From contig CAWFEI010000014.1 in assembly GCA_963814915.1 (NCBI GenBank), positions 1 through 64,000 of the forward strand: DNA of 64,000 nt, given 5' to 3'. Source of the stretch: VRUE01 sp963814915 (GTDB taxonomy: Bacteria > Actinomycetota > Thermoleophilia > Solirubrobacterales > 70-9). Positions within the stretch are counted from its first letter, which is position 1. The number at the start of each line of letters is the position of its first letter. The notes under the pieces were generated by a model. That model was given only the letters and a program-made list of their open reading frames with translations, was not told the DNA's origin and did no database searches. A program made the position numbers and the translations under genes. Shown here piece by piece: positions 33,340 to 43,933 of the stretch.

Positions 33340-34850
33340 GCTCACCTCCCTCCAGCTCGATGATCGGAACCGTGCTCTCCGGCCGCTACCGGCTGGAGGC
33401 GAAGCTGGGCAGCGGCGGCATGTCGACCGTCTACCTCGCCCGCGACGAGACCCTCGACCGGCCGGTGGCGGTGAAGGTCATGCACCGCGAGATGTCCGAG
33501 CAGGAGGACCAGCTGCAGCGCTTCCGCCAGGAGGCGCGCGCGGTCGCCAAGCTGACCCACCCCAACGTCGTCGCCGTGATCGACGCCGGCGAGGACGGCG
33601 GGCACCCGTACATCGTCTTCGAATACGTCAAGGGGGAGACGCTGAAGCAGCGCATCGGCCGGGTCGGCGCGCTCGACACCCAGGAGGCGATCGCGTACGC
33701 GATCGAGGTGGCGCGGGGGCTCAGTGTCGCCCACGGCCGCAACATGGTCCACCGCGACATCAAGCCGCAGAACGTCCTGATCGACGACGAGGGCCGCGCG
33801 AAGCTGACCGACTTCGGCATCTCGCGCCAGCTCGAACAGGACGGCGTCACGGCCACCGGCCGCGTCCTCGGCACGACCGACTACGTCGCGCCCGAGCAGG
33901 CGATGGGCAAGGCGACCGACCCGCGCTCGGACATCTACTCGCTCGGGGTCGTCCTCTACGAGATGCTGATCGGCCAGGTGCCGTTCCACGCCGACAGCCA
34001 GGTCGGCGTGGCGATGAAACACGTCAACGAGGAACTGCCAGACGTGCAGCGCCGCCGCCCGGAAGCCTCGGCGGCCGTGGCGCTGGTGGTCGAGCGGGCG
34101 GCGGCCAAGAACCCGGACGAGCGATACCAGACGATCGGCGAGATGATCGACGACCTCGAGACCGCGCTCGAGGTCGAGGCCGCGCGGGCGGGCACGACCA
34201 CCGGCGAGGCGACCAGCGTGCTCGACGCGGTGCCGGCGCCGCAGCGCAAGCTCTCCGGCCGTGCGCGCTGGTCCTGGGCGGCGATCGCGATCCTGCTCCT
34301 GGTCGGCGGCGGCGCGCTGCTCGTCGTGCAGCTGATCTCCAGCAGCGGGATCGGGGGCGGCGGCGCCAACGAGGGCAAGGGCGGCAACATCACGATCGCC
34401 GGCGCCACCGACTACGACCCCCAGGGCGACGGAGAAGAGATCGGCAGCAAGGTCGAACTCGCCGCGGACGGAGACCCGACGGGCACCGCCTGGGAAACCG
34501 AGCACTACGACTCGGAGACCTTCGGGGGCACGAAGACCGGCCCCGACCCGGGCGTCGGCGTGTACGTCACGACCAGCTCCCCGGCGACGCCGAAAAAGAT
34601 GATCGTGCGCACGCCCACCCCGGGCTGGGACGCAGAGGTCTTCGCGGCGCCGGCCGGGCCGCCCTCCGACCTCTCCGGCTGGGACGACCCGGTCGGCGAA
34701 GTCGAAGAAGCCGGCGCCGTCCAGGAGATCGACATCGACGTGCGCCAGCCCTCGACCTACTTCCTGCTCTGGTTCACCAAGGCGTCCCCCGCCCGCGACC
34801 AGGAAGGCCGCTACCAGGTGGAGATCAGCGACATCGAACTGCTGGGCTGA
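33336..34850 (+). CDS. Membrane Ser/Thr protein kinase
   Basis: A 504-residue Hanks-type kinase. The glycine loop LGSGGMSTVYLARD, the catalytic Lys in VAVKVMHREM, HRDIKPQNVLID and DFGISRQLEQDG are intact, so it should be active. The cytoplasmic kinase domain (about residues 17-275) is followed by a juxtamembrane region, one helix (WAAIAILLLVGGGALLVVQLI) and an extracellular beta-rich domain of about 150 residues without PASTA repeats. That domain has a discoidin/jelly-roll-like look (DGDPTGTAWETEHYDS), similar to the ends of other actinobacterial kinases and membrane proteins. It is coupled to purM by ATGA and faces ddl. Confidence 0.88.
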
Positions 34851-35819
34851 TCAGAACTCGTGCGAGCGGGCAGCGGTGTGGCGCTCGATCGCCAGCCGCA
34901 CGAGGCGGTCGCAGAGATCCGGGTAGGCCAGTCCCGAGGCCTCCCAGAGCTTCGCGTAGACGCTGGTCTCGGTGAAGCCCGGCATGGTGTTGATCTCGTT
35001 GACGAGGATCTCGCCGTCGGGCTCGACGAAGAAGTCGCAGCGGGCGAGGCCGGCGCAGCCGCCGAGGCGGAAGGCCTCGATCGCGAGCTCGCGCAGGCGG
35101 GCCGCCTGTCGCTCGTCGAGCGGCGCCGGCACGATCAGCTCCATGCCGCCGTCGCGGTACTTGGTCTCGTAGTCGTACCACTCGCCGTGCGCGACGACCT
35201 CACCCGGCCTGGAGGCCTCGACGCTCTCGTTGCCCAGCAGCGAGCACTCGACCTCGCGCCCCCGCGCGGAGGCCTCGACGATCACACGCGGGTCGTGGCG
35301 CAGGGCGAGGTCGACGGCCCGGTCGAGCTCCTCTCCCAGGCTCTCGACCCGGCTGATCCCGACGCTGGAGCCGAGCCGCGAGGGCTTCACCCAGAGCGGC
35401 AGCCCCAACGACTCGCAGCGCGCGCGCCAGCCCGGCTCGCCGGCGGCGGCGAAATCGACCTGCGGCAGCCCCGCCTCGGCGAAGAGGCGCTTCAGGGTCA
35501 GCTTGTCCATGCAGACGGCGGAGCCGAGCACGTCGGAGCCGACATAGGGGATGTCGAGCCACTCGAGCACCCCCTGCACGCTGCCGTCCTCGCCGAACGG
35601 GCCGTGCAGGGCCGGGAAGGCCGCGTCGGCGCCGAACAGCCCGGCGGCCGGGGTCAGCTCGACCGGGGCCCCACGGAAACCCCAGCTCCCGTCACGGCCG
35701 ATCGTCACCGGCAGCGCCTCGTGCCCGGCGTCCTCGAGGCCGCGCGCGACGGCCTCGCCGGAGCGCAGCGAGACGTCGTGCTCGGAGGAACGCCCGCCGC
35801 TGAGCACCGCGACCTTCAT
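34851..35819 (-). CDS. ddl: D-alanine--D-alanine ligase
   Basis: Makes D-Ala-D-Ala for peptidoglycan precursors using ATP-grasp chemistry. The 322-residue protein shows LSGGRSSEHDVSLRSG near the N-terminus, HGPFGEDGSVQGVLE, LPLWVKPSRLGSSVGISRV, and the metal site ILVNEINTMPGFTETSVY. Its ATG overlaps the stop of the PASTA kinase gene (35816-35819), so it is the last gene of the wall-synthesis operon. A second, diverged ligase lies at 62585-63562, so the window encodes two. This one has the complete canonical motif set. Confidence 0.93.
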   Translation of the reverse strand: MKVAVLSGGRSSEHDVSLRSGEAVARGLEDAGHEALPVTIGRDGSWGFRGAPVELTPAAGLFGADAAFPALHGPFGEDGSVQGVLEWLDIPYVGSDVLGSAVCMDKLTLKRLFAEAGLPQVDFAAAGEPGWRARCESLGLPLWVKPSRLGSSVGISRVESLGEELDRAVDLALRHDPRVIVEASARGREVECSLLGNESVEASRPGEVVAHGEWYDYETKYRDGGMELIVPAPLDERQAARLRELAIEAFRLGGCAGLARCDFFVEPDGEILVNEINTMPGFTETSVYAKLWEASGLAYPDLCDRLVRLAIERHTAARSHEF

Positions 35820-37678
35820 TCGGCTTCCGCTTCGCCTTCGACGGCGCGCTTGCCGACCGTCAGGGTCACCGCCGAGCCCGGTTCGACTTCCGAGCCGGGC
35901 GGCGGGAACTGGTCGGTCACGCGGCCGATCTGCTGGGTCACTTCGGTTTCCTCTTCCCGCACGCTCGGTTCGAGCCCGGCGTCGCGCATCGCTTCGACCG
36001 CTTCGCGCCGTTCCTTGCCGATCACGTTCGGCACCTTCGCCTGCTTCACGCCCCTGGAGACGACGATCGAGACGGTCGAGCCGCCCGGCAGCTCGGTGCC
36101 CGCGCTGGGCGACTGGCGGATCACCTCGCCCGCCGGCTTGCGGCTTTCGACTTCTTCGACGCTCGGGCTGAAGCCGCGGCCGCGGATCTGCTGCACGGCG
36201 ACCGAGCGCTGGGTGCCGACGAGCACCGGGACCTTGGCCAGCCTCTGGCCCTTGGAGACGAGGAGGACGACCGTCGAGCCGCGCGTCGCGGTCGTGCCGC
36301 CGGACGGTTCGGTGCGGATCACGCGTCCGCTGCCGACCTGTTCGGAGTTGGCCCTTTCGATCTTCGGCTCAAAGCCCGCCGCTTCGACGGCCGCGATCGC
36401 GTCTTCCTGGTCGAGGCCGGCGAGGCCGCCCGGCACCTTGGCGCTGCCTGGGCCGGAGCTGACCGTCAGCCCGACTTTCGGCTTCGAGCAGAAGAAGCCC
36501 AGAAAGGCGCAGTCGAGCGAAGCGCTCCCCGCCGGCGGGTCCTGCTCGAGCACGGTGTTGGCCGCGACTTCGCGCCGCACCCGGGCGATGTCGCCGACCT
36601 TGAAGCCGTTCTGTTCGAGCAGGGCGATCGAGACGCCGAGCTGGTTGCCGGTCACGGCCGGGACGTCGGTCTTCGAATCGCGGGTCAGGCCGAAGCCGAG
36701 CAGGGCGCCGATCAGCACCGCGACGGTGGCGAGGATCGCCCAGGTCCGCCGCCTGCGGCGCCGCTCCTCCTCGGGATTGGCGGCTCGCGCCACCTCGGGC
36801 CCGACGATCGGCGGCGGCAGCGGTGCGAACGCGGCGGTGCCCCCGTGCGCGCCCGGTTCGCGCCCTGCCGCGTCGAGCGCGGCGATGAACGCCTCGGCGC
36901 TCTGGAAGCGCTGGCCCGGGTCCTTTTCGAGCGCCCGCATCACGACCGCGTCGAGCGCCGGCGAGACCGCGGGGTTGATCGAGCTCGGCCGCTGCGGCGT
37001 GTGCGAGACCTGTTTCATCGCGATCGCCACCGCCGACTCGGCCTCGAACGGCACCCGCCCCGCCAGTGCCTCGTAGAGCATCACGCCGACCGAGTAGAGA
37101 TCCGAGACGGCGGTCACCGCCTGGCCCTGGGCCTGCTCGGGCGAGAGGTAGTGCGGCGTGCCCATCACCGAGCCGGCCTGGGTGATCTCCGAGGCGCCGG
37201 CGCGGGCGATGCCGAAGTCGGTGACGGTCGCGACCCCATCGTCGTCGACGATCACGTTCTGCGGCTTGAGGTCGCGGTGGACGACGCCGTGGCGATGGGC
37301 GAAGCCGGCCCCCTCGAGCACCTGGCGGATCAGGCCGACCGACTGCTCGGGGGTCAGGCCCTGGTCGATCAGCTCCTTGAGCGAGCGCCCCTCGAGCAGC
37401 TGCATCGCGATGTAGTAGGTGCCCTCGACGTCGCCGCGGTCGTAGACGGCGACGATGTTGGGGTGTGTGAGGCCGGCGGCGTGCTCGGCCTCGCGGCGAA
37501 AACGCTCGACGAACTCGCGGTCCTGGGCGAAGCGGCCGTGCAGGACCTTGAGCGCGACCCGCCGCTGCAGGTGCGGATCCTCGGCCAGCCAGACGTCCGC
37601 CATGCCGCCGGAGCCGATCCGGCGCAGCAGCCGGTACCTACCGTCGATCGTGCTTCCCTCGCCGACTTCAGGCGGCAC
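35816..37678 (-). CDS. pknB: PASTA-domain Ser/Thr protein kinase PknB-like
   Basis: A 620-residue membrane kinase that senses peptidoglycan fragments. The kinase domain shows IGSGGMADVWLAED, VALKVLHGRF, HRDLKPQNVIVDD and DFGIARAGASEITQ. One helix (WAILATVAVLIGALLGFGL) is followed by four PASTA-type repeats (beginning near VPAVTGNQLG, VPGGLAGLDQ, VPVLVGTQRS and VPNVIGKERR); the first carries a short Cys-containing insert. The start is GTG 37678, preceded by GGAGGGAG at a good distance and lying 2 bp after the PBP stop. In Mycobacterium the homologous operon controls growth and division. Confidence 0.93.
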   Translation of the reverse strand: MPPEVGEGSTIDGRYRLLRRIGSGGMADVWLAEDPHLQRRVALKVLHGRFAQDREFVERFRREAEHAAGLTHPNIVAVYDRGDVEGTYYIAMQLLEGRSLKELIDQGLTPEQSVGLIRQVLEGAGFAHRHGVVHRDLKPQNVIVDDDGVATVTDFGIARAGASEITQAGSVMGTPHYLSPEQAQGQAVTAVSDLYSVGVMLYEALAGRVPFEAESAVAIAMKQVSHTPQRPSSINPAVSPALDAVVMRALEKDPGQRFQSAEAFIAALDAAGREPGAHGGTAAFAPLPPPIVGPEVARAANPEEERRRRRRTWAILATVAVLIGALLGFGLTRDSKTDVPAVTGNQLGVSIALLEQNGFKVGDIARVRREVAANTVLEQDPPAGSASLDCAFLGFFCSKPKVGLTVSSGPGSAKVPGGLAGLDQEDAIAAVEAAGFEPKIERANSEQVGSGRVIRTEPSGGTTATRGSTVVLLVSKGQRLAKVPVLVGTQRSVAVQQIRGRGFSPSVEEVESRKPAGEVIRQSPSAGTELPGGSTVSIVVSRGVKQAKVPNVIGKERREAVEAMRDAGLEPSVREEETEVTQQIGRVTDQFPPPGSEVEPGSAVTLTVGKRAVEGEAEAE

Positions 37679-37680
37679 TG

Positions 37681-39141
37681 TCAGCTCCCTCCGTTGAGAA
37701 TGGTTTCTGCCACTTCGCGGAAGATCGGCGCCGCGGCGTCGTTGCCGAAGGCAGTCGTGCATTCGACCGTCGCCGCGATCGCGATCTGCGGGTCCTCGGC
37801 GGGGGCGAAGCCGATGAACCAGGCCTGGTTCTCTTCGCTGCCGCCGCCACAGGTGTCGTTGAACGGCGTTTCCGCCGTGCCGGTCTTGCCGGCAACCGAG
37901 ACGCCCGGGATCGCCGCGTTGGTGCCGGTGCCTTCGCTGACCACCCCTTCCATCGCCGTGGTCAGCTCTTCCGCCGTCTGCTCGTCGATCGGCCGGCTGT
38001 ACTCGGAGGGGTCGAGGCGCTTGCTCACGCGGCCGTCGGGGTCGACCACGCGGCTCCAGATCTGCGGCTTCATCAGCCTGCCGCGGTTGGCGACGGCGGA
38101 GGCGACCTCGGCCATCTGCAGTGGCGTCACCGCCAATCGCTCCTGGCCGATCGCGACCCGCGCGACGTCGACCGCGTCGCCGCGGCCGAGCAGCCCGTTT
38201 TCCCCGGAGACGCCGCTCTCGTAGACCTGATCGGAAGGCAGGTCGATCGCCGGCGTCGAGTTGAAGCCGAAGGCGTCCATGTATTCGAACAGGGTGTCGG
38301 AGCCGAGCCGTTCGCCGAGCTGGGCGAACCAGGTGTTGACCGAGTTGGTCAGGGCCGTGTCGAGCGAGATCGGGCCGAAGTTCTCGTTGAAGTCGTTGTT
38401 CAGTTCCTGCCCCTGGACTTCGAGCGTGCCGGGCGCGTCGATCGTCGTTTCGGGGGTGATCGTGCCGCTGTCGAGGCCGGCCGCGGCGGTCACCACCTTG
38501 AAGGTCGAGCCGGGCGGGTAGATGCCCTGCGTGGCGCGGTCGAGCAGCGGCGATTCGAACGTGTTCAGATTCAGCTTGGTGAGTTCGTAGGGAATCCGGT
38601 TGGGGTCATACGGCGGGTTCGAAGCGAGCACTTTGACCCGGCCGCTCGACGGCTCGATCGCGACGACGGCGCCATGGCCTGCCGCTTCCAGGCCGGCCAG
38701 CGCGACCCGCTGCGCTTCGGTGTCGATGTTGGTCACGATGTCGTTGCCTTCCTGGCGCCGGCCGCGCAGCTCGTCGAGGATCGAGCCGAATTCGGATTCG
38801 TCGCCAACCAGTTCGTCGTTGTGGAATTTCTCGAACTCGCTGTCGCCCTGGCGCACGAAGCTGTAGCCGACCGGGTGCCCGTAGAGCGCGCCCTCCGGGT
38901 AGCGGCGCACGTAGCGGCGGTTCGCGCCGCGGCCCTTGGCGACGGAACGGGCGAGCACGGTGCCGTCGGCGGCGAGGATCCGGCCGCGCTTGATCTGCTG
39001 CTGCTCGAGCAACGGCCGCGCGTTCGCCTGCTTGTCCTTGAGCGCCTGCGCGTCGAAGACCGACCAGTAGGACGTGAACCCGATCAGGATCGCGAAGAGG
39101 ACGACGACCAGGCCGAAGAGCTTGACGATCTGCCGGTTCAC
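37681..39141 (-). CDS. pbpA: Class B penicillin-binding protein
   Basis: A monofunctional D,D-transpeptidase of 486 residues that cross-links peptidoglycan, working with the RodA/FtsW glycosyltransferase encoded just upstream. One N-terminal helix is followed by a dimerisation region and the transpeptidase domain with PPGSTFK (catalytic Ser), SVN and GKTGTAE. I start at GTG 39141 (VNRQIVKLFG), the normal N-terminus of this family and just after the rodA stop. A longer form from TTG 39165 would overlap rodA by 20 bases. The gene is followed 2 bp later by the PASTA kinase gene. Confidence 0.93.
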   Translation of the reverse strand: MNRQIVKLFGLVVVLFAILIGFTSYWSVFDAQALKDKQANARPLLEQQQIKRGRILAADGTVLARSVAKGRGANRRYVRRYPEGALYGHPVGYSFVRQGDSEFEKFHNDELVGDESEFGSILDELRGRRQEGNDIVTNIDTEAQRVALAGLEAAGHGAVVAIEPSSGRVKVLASNPPYDPNRIPYELTKLNLNTFESPLLDRATQGIYPPGSTFKVVTAAAGLDSGTITPETTIDAPGTLEVQGQELNNDFNENFGPISLDTALTNSVNTWFAQLGERLGSDTLFEYMDAFGFNSTPAIDLPSDQVYESGVSGENGLLGRGDAVDVARVAIGQERLAVTPLQMAEVASAVANRGRLMKPQIWSRVVDPDGRVSKRLDPSEYSRPIDEQTAEELTTAMEGVVSEGTGTNAAIPGVSVAGKTGTAETPFNDTCGGGSEENQAWFIGFAPAEDPQIAIAATVECTTAFGNDAAAPIFREVAETILNGGS

Positions 39142-39145
39142 GGGA

Positions 39146-40477
39146 TCACGCCTTGCCCAGCGCAAAGGCCCCGCGCTGCCCCTGCGCCTCGCGCCGGGCC
39201 CGGTCGGAGATCAGCAACAGCAGCGCCAACAGGACGAAGTTGGCGACGATCGAGCTGCCGCCGTAGCTGATGAACGGCAGGGTGACGCCGGTCAGCGGGA
39301 TCACCCGGGTCACGCCGCCGACGATCACGAAGGCCTGGATCGCGAATACCGCCGTCAGCCCGGTCGCGAGCAGCTTCGAGAAGCCGTCGTCGGCGAGCAG
39401 GGCGACCTTGAAGCCGCGCGCGGCGATCAGCATGTAGATCAGGATCACCCCGGTGGCGCCGAAGAGGCCGAGCTCGTTGACGATCAGCGAGTAGATCGTG
39501 TCGGTCTGCGCGGCCGGCAGCAGCGCCTTGTCGGTCCCCGGGATCGTTATCAGCGCCTGTCCGAAGCCCTTGCCGAAGAGGCCGCCGTCTGCCTGGGCGA
39601 AGATCGATTGGAGTATCTGGTAGCCGCTTTCGGTCGGGTCGTTGTAGGGATTGAGCCAGATGTCGACCCGCTCGTGGACGTGGGGCACGGTCGAGGCGAA
39701 GAACCAGGCGCCGAGGAGGAACATCCCCATGCCGATGACGACGAAGGAGAAGCGCCCGGTGGCGACATAGAGCAACGCCAGGAAGGCGGCGAAGAACATC
39801 AGCGAGCTGCCCAGATCGCGAATGAAGACGAGCATGAACATCGAGGCGCCCCAGACGACCAGCAGTGGACCGAGATGCTTGAGCGGTGGCAGGGTGACGC
39901 CGAGCACCCGCCGAGCACCGACGATCAGCACCTCGCGGTGCTCGCGCAGGTAGCTGGCGAGGAAGATGACGATCGCGATCTTCGAGAACTCGGCCGGCTG
40001 GAAGGCGAGTGGGCCGATCTTCACGCCGAGGTAGGCGCCGTTGACCTGTTGGCCGATCCCCGGCAGACGCGGCGCGAGGAGGAGCAGCAGGCCCGCCCCG
40101 GCGATCGTGTAGCGGTAGCGCTCGAGCACGTCGTATTCGCGCAGGAAGTGGATCGTCAGCGCGAAGAGGGCGAGGCCGAGGACAAACCAGTTGGCCTGGT
40201 CGCGGGCGAGGCCCTCGTCGATCCGGTAGACCATCACCAGCCCGAAGGCGGTCAGCAGCGCGACCAGCGGGAAGAGGTACGGGTCGGCGTTGGGCAGGCG
40301 CAGGCGCAGGTAGATGTGGGTGGCGACGCAGATCGCCAGGAAGTAGGCGCCGTAGACGAGGCTGAGGTTGCCCAGGCGGGCGTTCTCCTGGGCGAAGACG
40401 GCGGCGAAGCCGGCGCTGAGCAGAAGCGCGACCGGGATCAGAGCAACGAGCTCCCGGTTGCGCGCCGCCGACCTCAA
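39146..40477 (-). CDS. rodA: RodA/FtsW-type peptidoglycan polymerase
   Basis: A 443-residue SEDS-family membrane protein with about 12 helices that polymerises lipid II into glycan strands. It ends with the diagnostic GVTLPFISYGGSSIVANFVLLALLL. Other signatures are QPAEFSKIAIVIFLASYL, RDLGSSLMFFAAFLALLYVATG and the conserved loop DPTESGYQILQSIFAQADGGLFGKG. Its place between pstP and the class B PBP gene is the usual actinobacterial order. Translation starts at TTG 40477, overlapping the pstP stop (TTGA at 40474-40477). Whether it acts in elongation or division cannot be settled by sequence; rodA is the name used at this locus. Confidence 0.92.
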   Translation of the reverse strand: MRSAARNRELVALIPVALLLSAGFAAVFAQENARLGNLSLVYGAYFLAICVATHIYLRLRLPNADPYLFPLVALLTAFGLVMVYRIDEGLARDQANWFVLGLALFALTIHFLREYDVLERYRYTIAGAGLLLLLAPRLPGIGQQVNGAYLGVKIGPLAFQPAEFSKIAIVIFLASYLREHREVLIVGARRVLGVTLPPLKHLGPLLVVWGASMFMLVFIRDLGSSLMFFAAFLALLYVATGRFSFVVIGMGMFLLGAWFFASTVPHVHERVDIWLNPYNDPTESGYQILQSIFAQADGGLFGKGFGQALITIPGTDKALLPAAQTDTIYSLIVNELGLFGATGVILIYMLIAARGFKVALLADDGFSKLLATGLTAVFAIQAFVIVGGVTRVIPLTGVTLPFISYGGSSIVANFVLLALLLLISDRARREAQGQRGAFALGKA

Positions 40478-41655
40478 GGCACTCCCAGGCTGCGTTCGAT
40501 GTCTTCGATCAGAGAGACGGCGTCCTCGCGCGAGCGCACGTCGTGGCCGGCGACCGCGTCGCGGCGCTTGCGATTGAGCGCCTCGGTCTGCACCGGGGCG
40601 GCGTAGCGCTCGCTGTAGAGCTCGATGCCGAAGGGGAGTTCGTAGGGCAGCCCGCGGTAGAGGGCGACGCGGCCGCTTTCGTCGGTGCCGAGGAACCAGG
40701 CCTGGCGGTTGCCGTACCAGGCGCCGAAGGCGATCCCCGCCAGGACCGCGATCACGGCGAGTGCCTTGGCGGCCGTGCGCAGGCGGCGGCGCGGGGTCTT
40801 GGCGGCGAGCTGCTCGCGCCGCTCGGACGCCGCCGCCGCGGCGGCGCGGCGGCGGACCTCGGTCGAGGTCAGCCCCGCCTCCTCGGCGGTGCTGCCGACC
40901 AGAGTCGCATCCTCGGGCCGCTCCCCCAGCGGCGCCGCGGCGTCGCCGAGGCGAAAGGCGAGGGCGGTGATGTTGTCGCGGCCGCCGGCGCCGTTGGCCT
41001 CGTCGATCAGCGCCCGCACCGCCTCGCGCATCGAGGTCGTCGCCGAGATCACGGCGGCGATGCGGTCCTCCTTGACCATCGTCGTCAGGCCGTCGGAGCA
41101 GAGCAGGAAGACGTCGCCCGGGGCGGCGGGCACGGTCTGCAGGTCGACCTCGACGTCCGGCTCGGGACCGAGCGCGCGGGTGATGATCGAGCGCTGCGGG
41201 TGGTCCTCGGCTTGGGCGTCGGTTATCTGCCCTTTGCGCCGCATCTCCTCGACCAGCGAGTGGTCGCGGGTCAGGCGTTCGAGCTTGCCGCGGCGCAGCC
41301 GGTAGGCGCGGCTGTCGCCGACGTGGCCGATCGCGACCTCTTCGCCGACGGCGTCGACGATCGCGGCGGTGATCGTCGTGCCCATCCCGGCGCGCGACGG
41401 ATCGGTGTGGGCGAGCTGGTGGATGCTGCGATTGGCATCCTCGATCGTCTCGCGCAGGAAGGCCTCGGGCGAGCCCTCGGGGAGGTCGCGGTCGAAGGCG
41501 TCGGCGGCGGCCTTCGAGGCAACCTCGCCGGCCTGCGCGCCGCCCATGCCGTCGGCGACGACGAAGATCGGCGCACGGACGAAGAGTGAATCCTCGTTCT
41601 CGCTGCGCTGCCGCCCTGTGTCGGTGCGAAACGCCTGATCGTCAACCCGCAGCAA
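40474..41655 (-). CDS. pstP: PP2C-type Ser/Thr phosphatase PstP
   Basis: A 393-residue membrane phosphatase that reverses phosphorylation by the neighbouring kinases. The PP2C motifs are RQRSENEDSLFV, FVVADGMGGAQAGEVAS, AIGHVGDSRAYRL, FLLCSDGLTTMV and GGRDNITALAF, with all metal-binding aspartates present. A 45-residue Arg/Ala linker leads to one helix (ALAVIAVLAGIAFGAWYG) and a short outer domain. It starts at TTG 41655, preceded by a G-rich ribosome site and directly abutting the fhaB stop. The order fhaA, fhaB, pstP, rodA, pbpA, pknB matches mycobacterial operons. Confidence 0.93.
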   Translation of the reverse strand: MLRVDDQAFRTDTGRQRSENEDSLFVRAPIFVVADGMGGAQAGEVASKAAADAFDRDLPEGSPEAFLRETIEDANRSIHQLAHTDPSRAGMGTTITAAIVDAVGEEVAIGHVGDSRAYRLRRGKLERLTRDHSLVEEMRRKGQITDAQAEDHPQRSIITRALGPEPDVEVDLQTVPAAPGDVFLLCSDGLTTMVKEDRIAAVISATTSMREAVRALIDEANGAGGRDNITALAFRLGDAAAPLGERPEDATLVGSTAEEAGLTSTEVRRRAAAAAASERREQLAAKTPRRRLRTAAKALAVIAVLAGIAFGAWYGNRQAWFLGTDESGRVALYRGLPYELPFGIELYSERYAAPVQTEALNRKRRDAVAGHDVRSREDAVSLIEDIERSLGVP

Positions 41656-42138
41656 CTACGTCCCCCCTGCCTCGAACCTGAACTCAGTGTCGCCGATGCG
41701 GACCACGTCGCCGTCGATCAGCTCGGCTTCCCCGTGCAGGGTCGCATCGTTGAGCAGGGTGCCGTTGGTCGAGCCCATGTCTTCGACATAGGCGTGGCTT
41801 TCGCGCGAGAAGATCCGCGCGTGCACGCCGGAGGCGTAGCGGTCGTCGATCCGCACGTCGGCTTCCTGCGAGCGGCCGATCGAGAGGCCGCCGATCAGGT
41901 CGAAGCGCTCGCCCTCGTTGAGCCCGCCGCCGCGCAGCGCGACCAGCCAGGCGTCCCCGCGGGCGGCGGCCTCGTAGGAGGGAACCGGGTGGAAGCCGGT
42001 CGCGTCCGGGGCCGGCGCCACGGTGCGGCGCAGGTCCTTGAGGGCGCTGCGCGCGATCCAGAGCAGGAAGAGATAGAGAACGGCGAGGAAGCCGAACTTG
42101 AGGGCCACGGAGATCGGGTCGTAGTCCACCCCCGGCAC
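41656..42138 (-). CDS. fhaB: FHA-domain membrane protein FhaB-like
   Basis: A 160-residue protein with one N-terminal helix (FLAVLYLFLLWIARSALKDL) and a C-terminal forkhead-associated domain that binds phosphothreonine. The FHA core reads GLSIGRSQEADVRIDDRYASGVHARI, with the phospho-binding Arg and Ser, then DMGSTNGTLLND. The GTG at 42138 is the start. It lies 33 bp after fhaA and directly before pstP. In Mycobacterium FhaB (FipA) links kinase signals to the division machinery. Confidence 0.9.
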   Translation of the reverse strand: MPGVDYDPISVALKFGFLAVLYLFLLWIARSALKDLRRTVAPAPDATGFHPVPSYEAAARGDAWLVALRGGGLNEGERFDLIGGLSIGRSQEADVRIDDRYASGVHARIFSRESHAYVEDMGSTNGTLLNDATLHGEAELIDGDVVRIGDTEFRFEAGGT

Positions 42139-42171
42139 CCTAATGACGGGTCCAGATCGCCGCTATGCCTT

Positions 42172-42942
42172 TCATGCCTCGACGTCGAAGCTGAAAGTCG
42201 TCGTCCCGACGGTTACCTCGTCGCCCGATTTGAGCCGGGTCGAGGCGACGCGGCGGCCGTTGACCTTGATCCCGTTGGTCGAGCCGAGGTCCGCGATCGT
42301 CCATTCGCCGCGCGCCGAGCGGCGGATCTCGGCGTGGTGGCGAGATACGTTGGGATCGCGCAGGACGCAGTCGGCATCGCGCGAGCGGCCGATCGTCGAG
42401 CGCTCGGAGTCAAGCACGTAGCGGCGGTCGTCGAGGATGACGATTGCGCGCGGCTGCGGCTCCGCCCGGCTCGAGGGGCTCTCCGCCGGAGCGGGCGACT
42501 CGTCGCGCACCGCCGAGTAGACCATCGTGTGACCCTCCTCGCCCTGGCGCGGCGGCTCGCCCTCGCGGGCCGGCGGCTTGACCATCCGCGGCTGGATGCC
42601 GAACTCGCCGAGGCGCAGGCGCTCGTCGGTCTCGAAGGCGACCGTCGGCCGGGTCAGCAGGTCGTAGCTGCGTCGCCGTGCGTGCTCCAGCAGATAGCCG
42701 GAGAGCTCCTGCTCGAGCGAGCGCTCGTAGCCCTCCAGCCGCGAGCGGTCCTTGCCGGAGAGGTAGACCGTGTACTCGTTGGGCACGTAGACGCGGGCGA
42801 CCCCGGCGGTCTTGTGGGCGTCCATCTCCTTGGCCAGCTTGCGGGCCAACTCGACCGGCTGCACCTCGGAGCTGAAGGCGCGACTGAAGACCCCCTCGAC
42901 GAGGCCTTCGATCCGACTCTCGAGGCTGCGTAAGACGCTGAT
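42172..42942 (-). CDS. fhaA: FHA-domain protein FhaA-like, start codon unusual
   Basis: A cytoplasmic regulator of about 256 residues with the FhaA-type N-terminal domain (SVLRSLESRIEGLVEGVF, then QPVELARKLAKEMDAHKT and YVPNEYTVYLS), a disordered middle, and a C-terminal FHA domain (STIGRSRDADCVLRDPNVSRHHAEI, DLGSTNGIKVNG). In the frame, a TAG stop is followed by only GAT TTC CCG ATC AGC before the conserved N-terminus. No ATG, GTG or TTG occurs until GTG 42864, which would delete about 26 conserved residues. The ATC at 42940-42942 lies 7 bases after AGGA and is the most likely start unless the sequence is in error. It is the second gene of the kinase operon. Confidence 0.85.
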   Translation of the reverse strand: MSVLRSLESRIEGLVEGVFSRAFSSEVQPVELARKLAKEMDAHKTAGVARVYVPNEYTVYLSGKDRSRLEGYERSLEQELSGYLLEHARRRSYDLLTRPTVAFETDERLRLGEFGIQPRMVKPPAREGEPPRQGEEGHTMVYSAVRDESPAPAESPSSRAEPQPRAIVILDDRRYVLDSERSTIGRSRDADCVLRDPNVSRHHAEIRRSARGEWTIADLGSTNGIKVNGRRVASTRLKSGDEVTVGTTTFSFDVEA

Positions 42943-42960
42943 CGGGAAATCCTAGACGGG

Positions 42961-43878
<918 letters not shown>

Positions 43879-43933
43879 GACTCCTCCTAGTTCGCGGCGA
43901 TTCCGCTTCCTCCTGCGACATACTCCCCGCTAC

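Noticed and set aside
34860..37076. Plus-strand open frame of 738 codons opposite ddl and pknB
   Set aside because: Antisense shadow of two genes with complete motifs; its composition changes at gene boundaries and no domain is visible.
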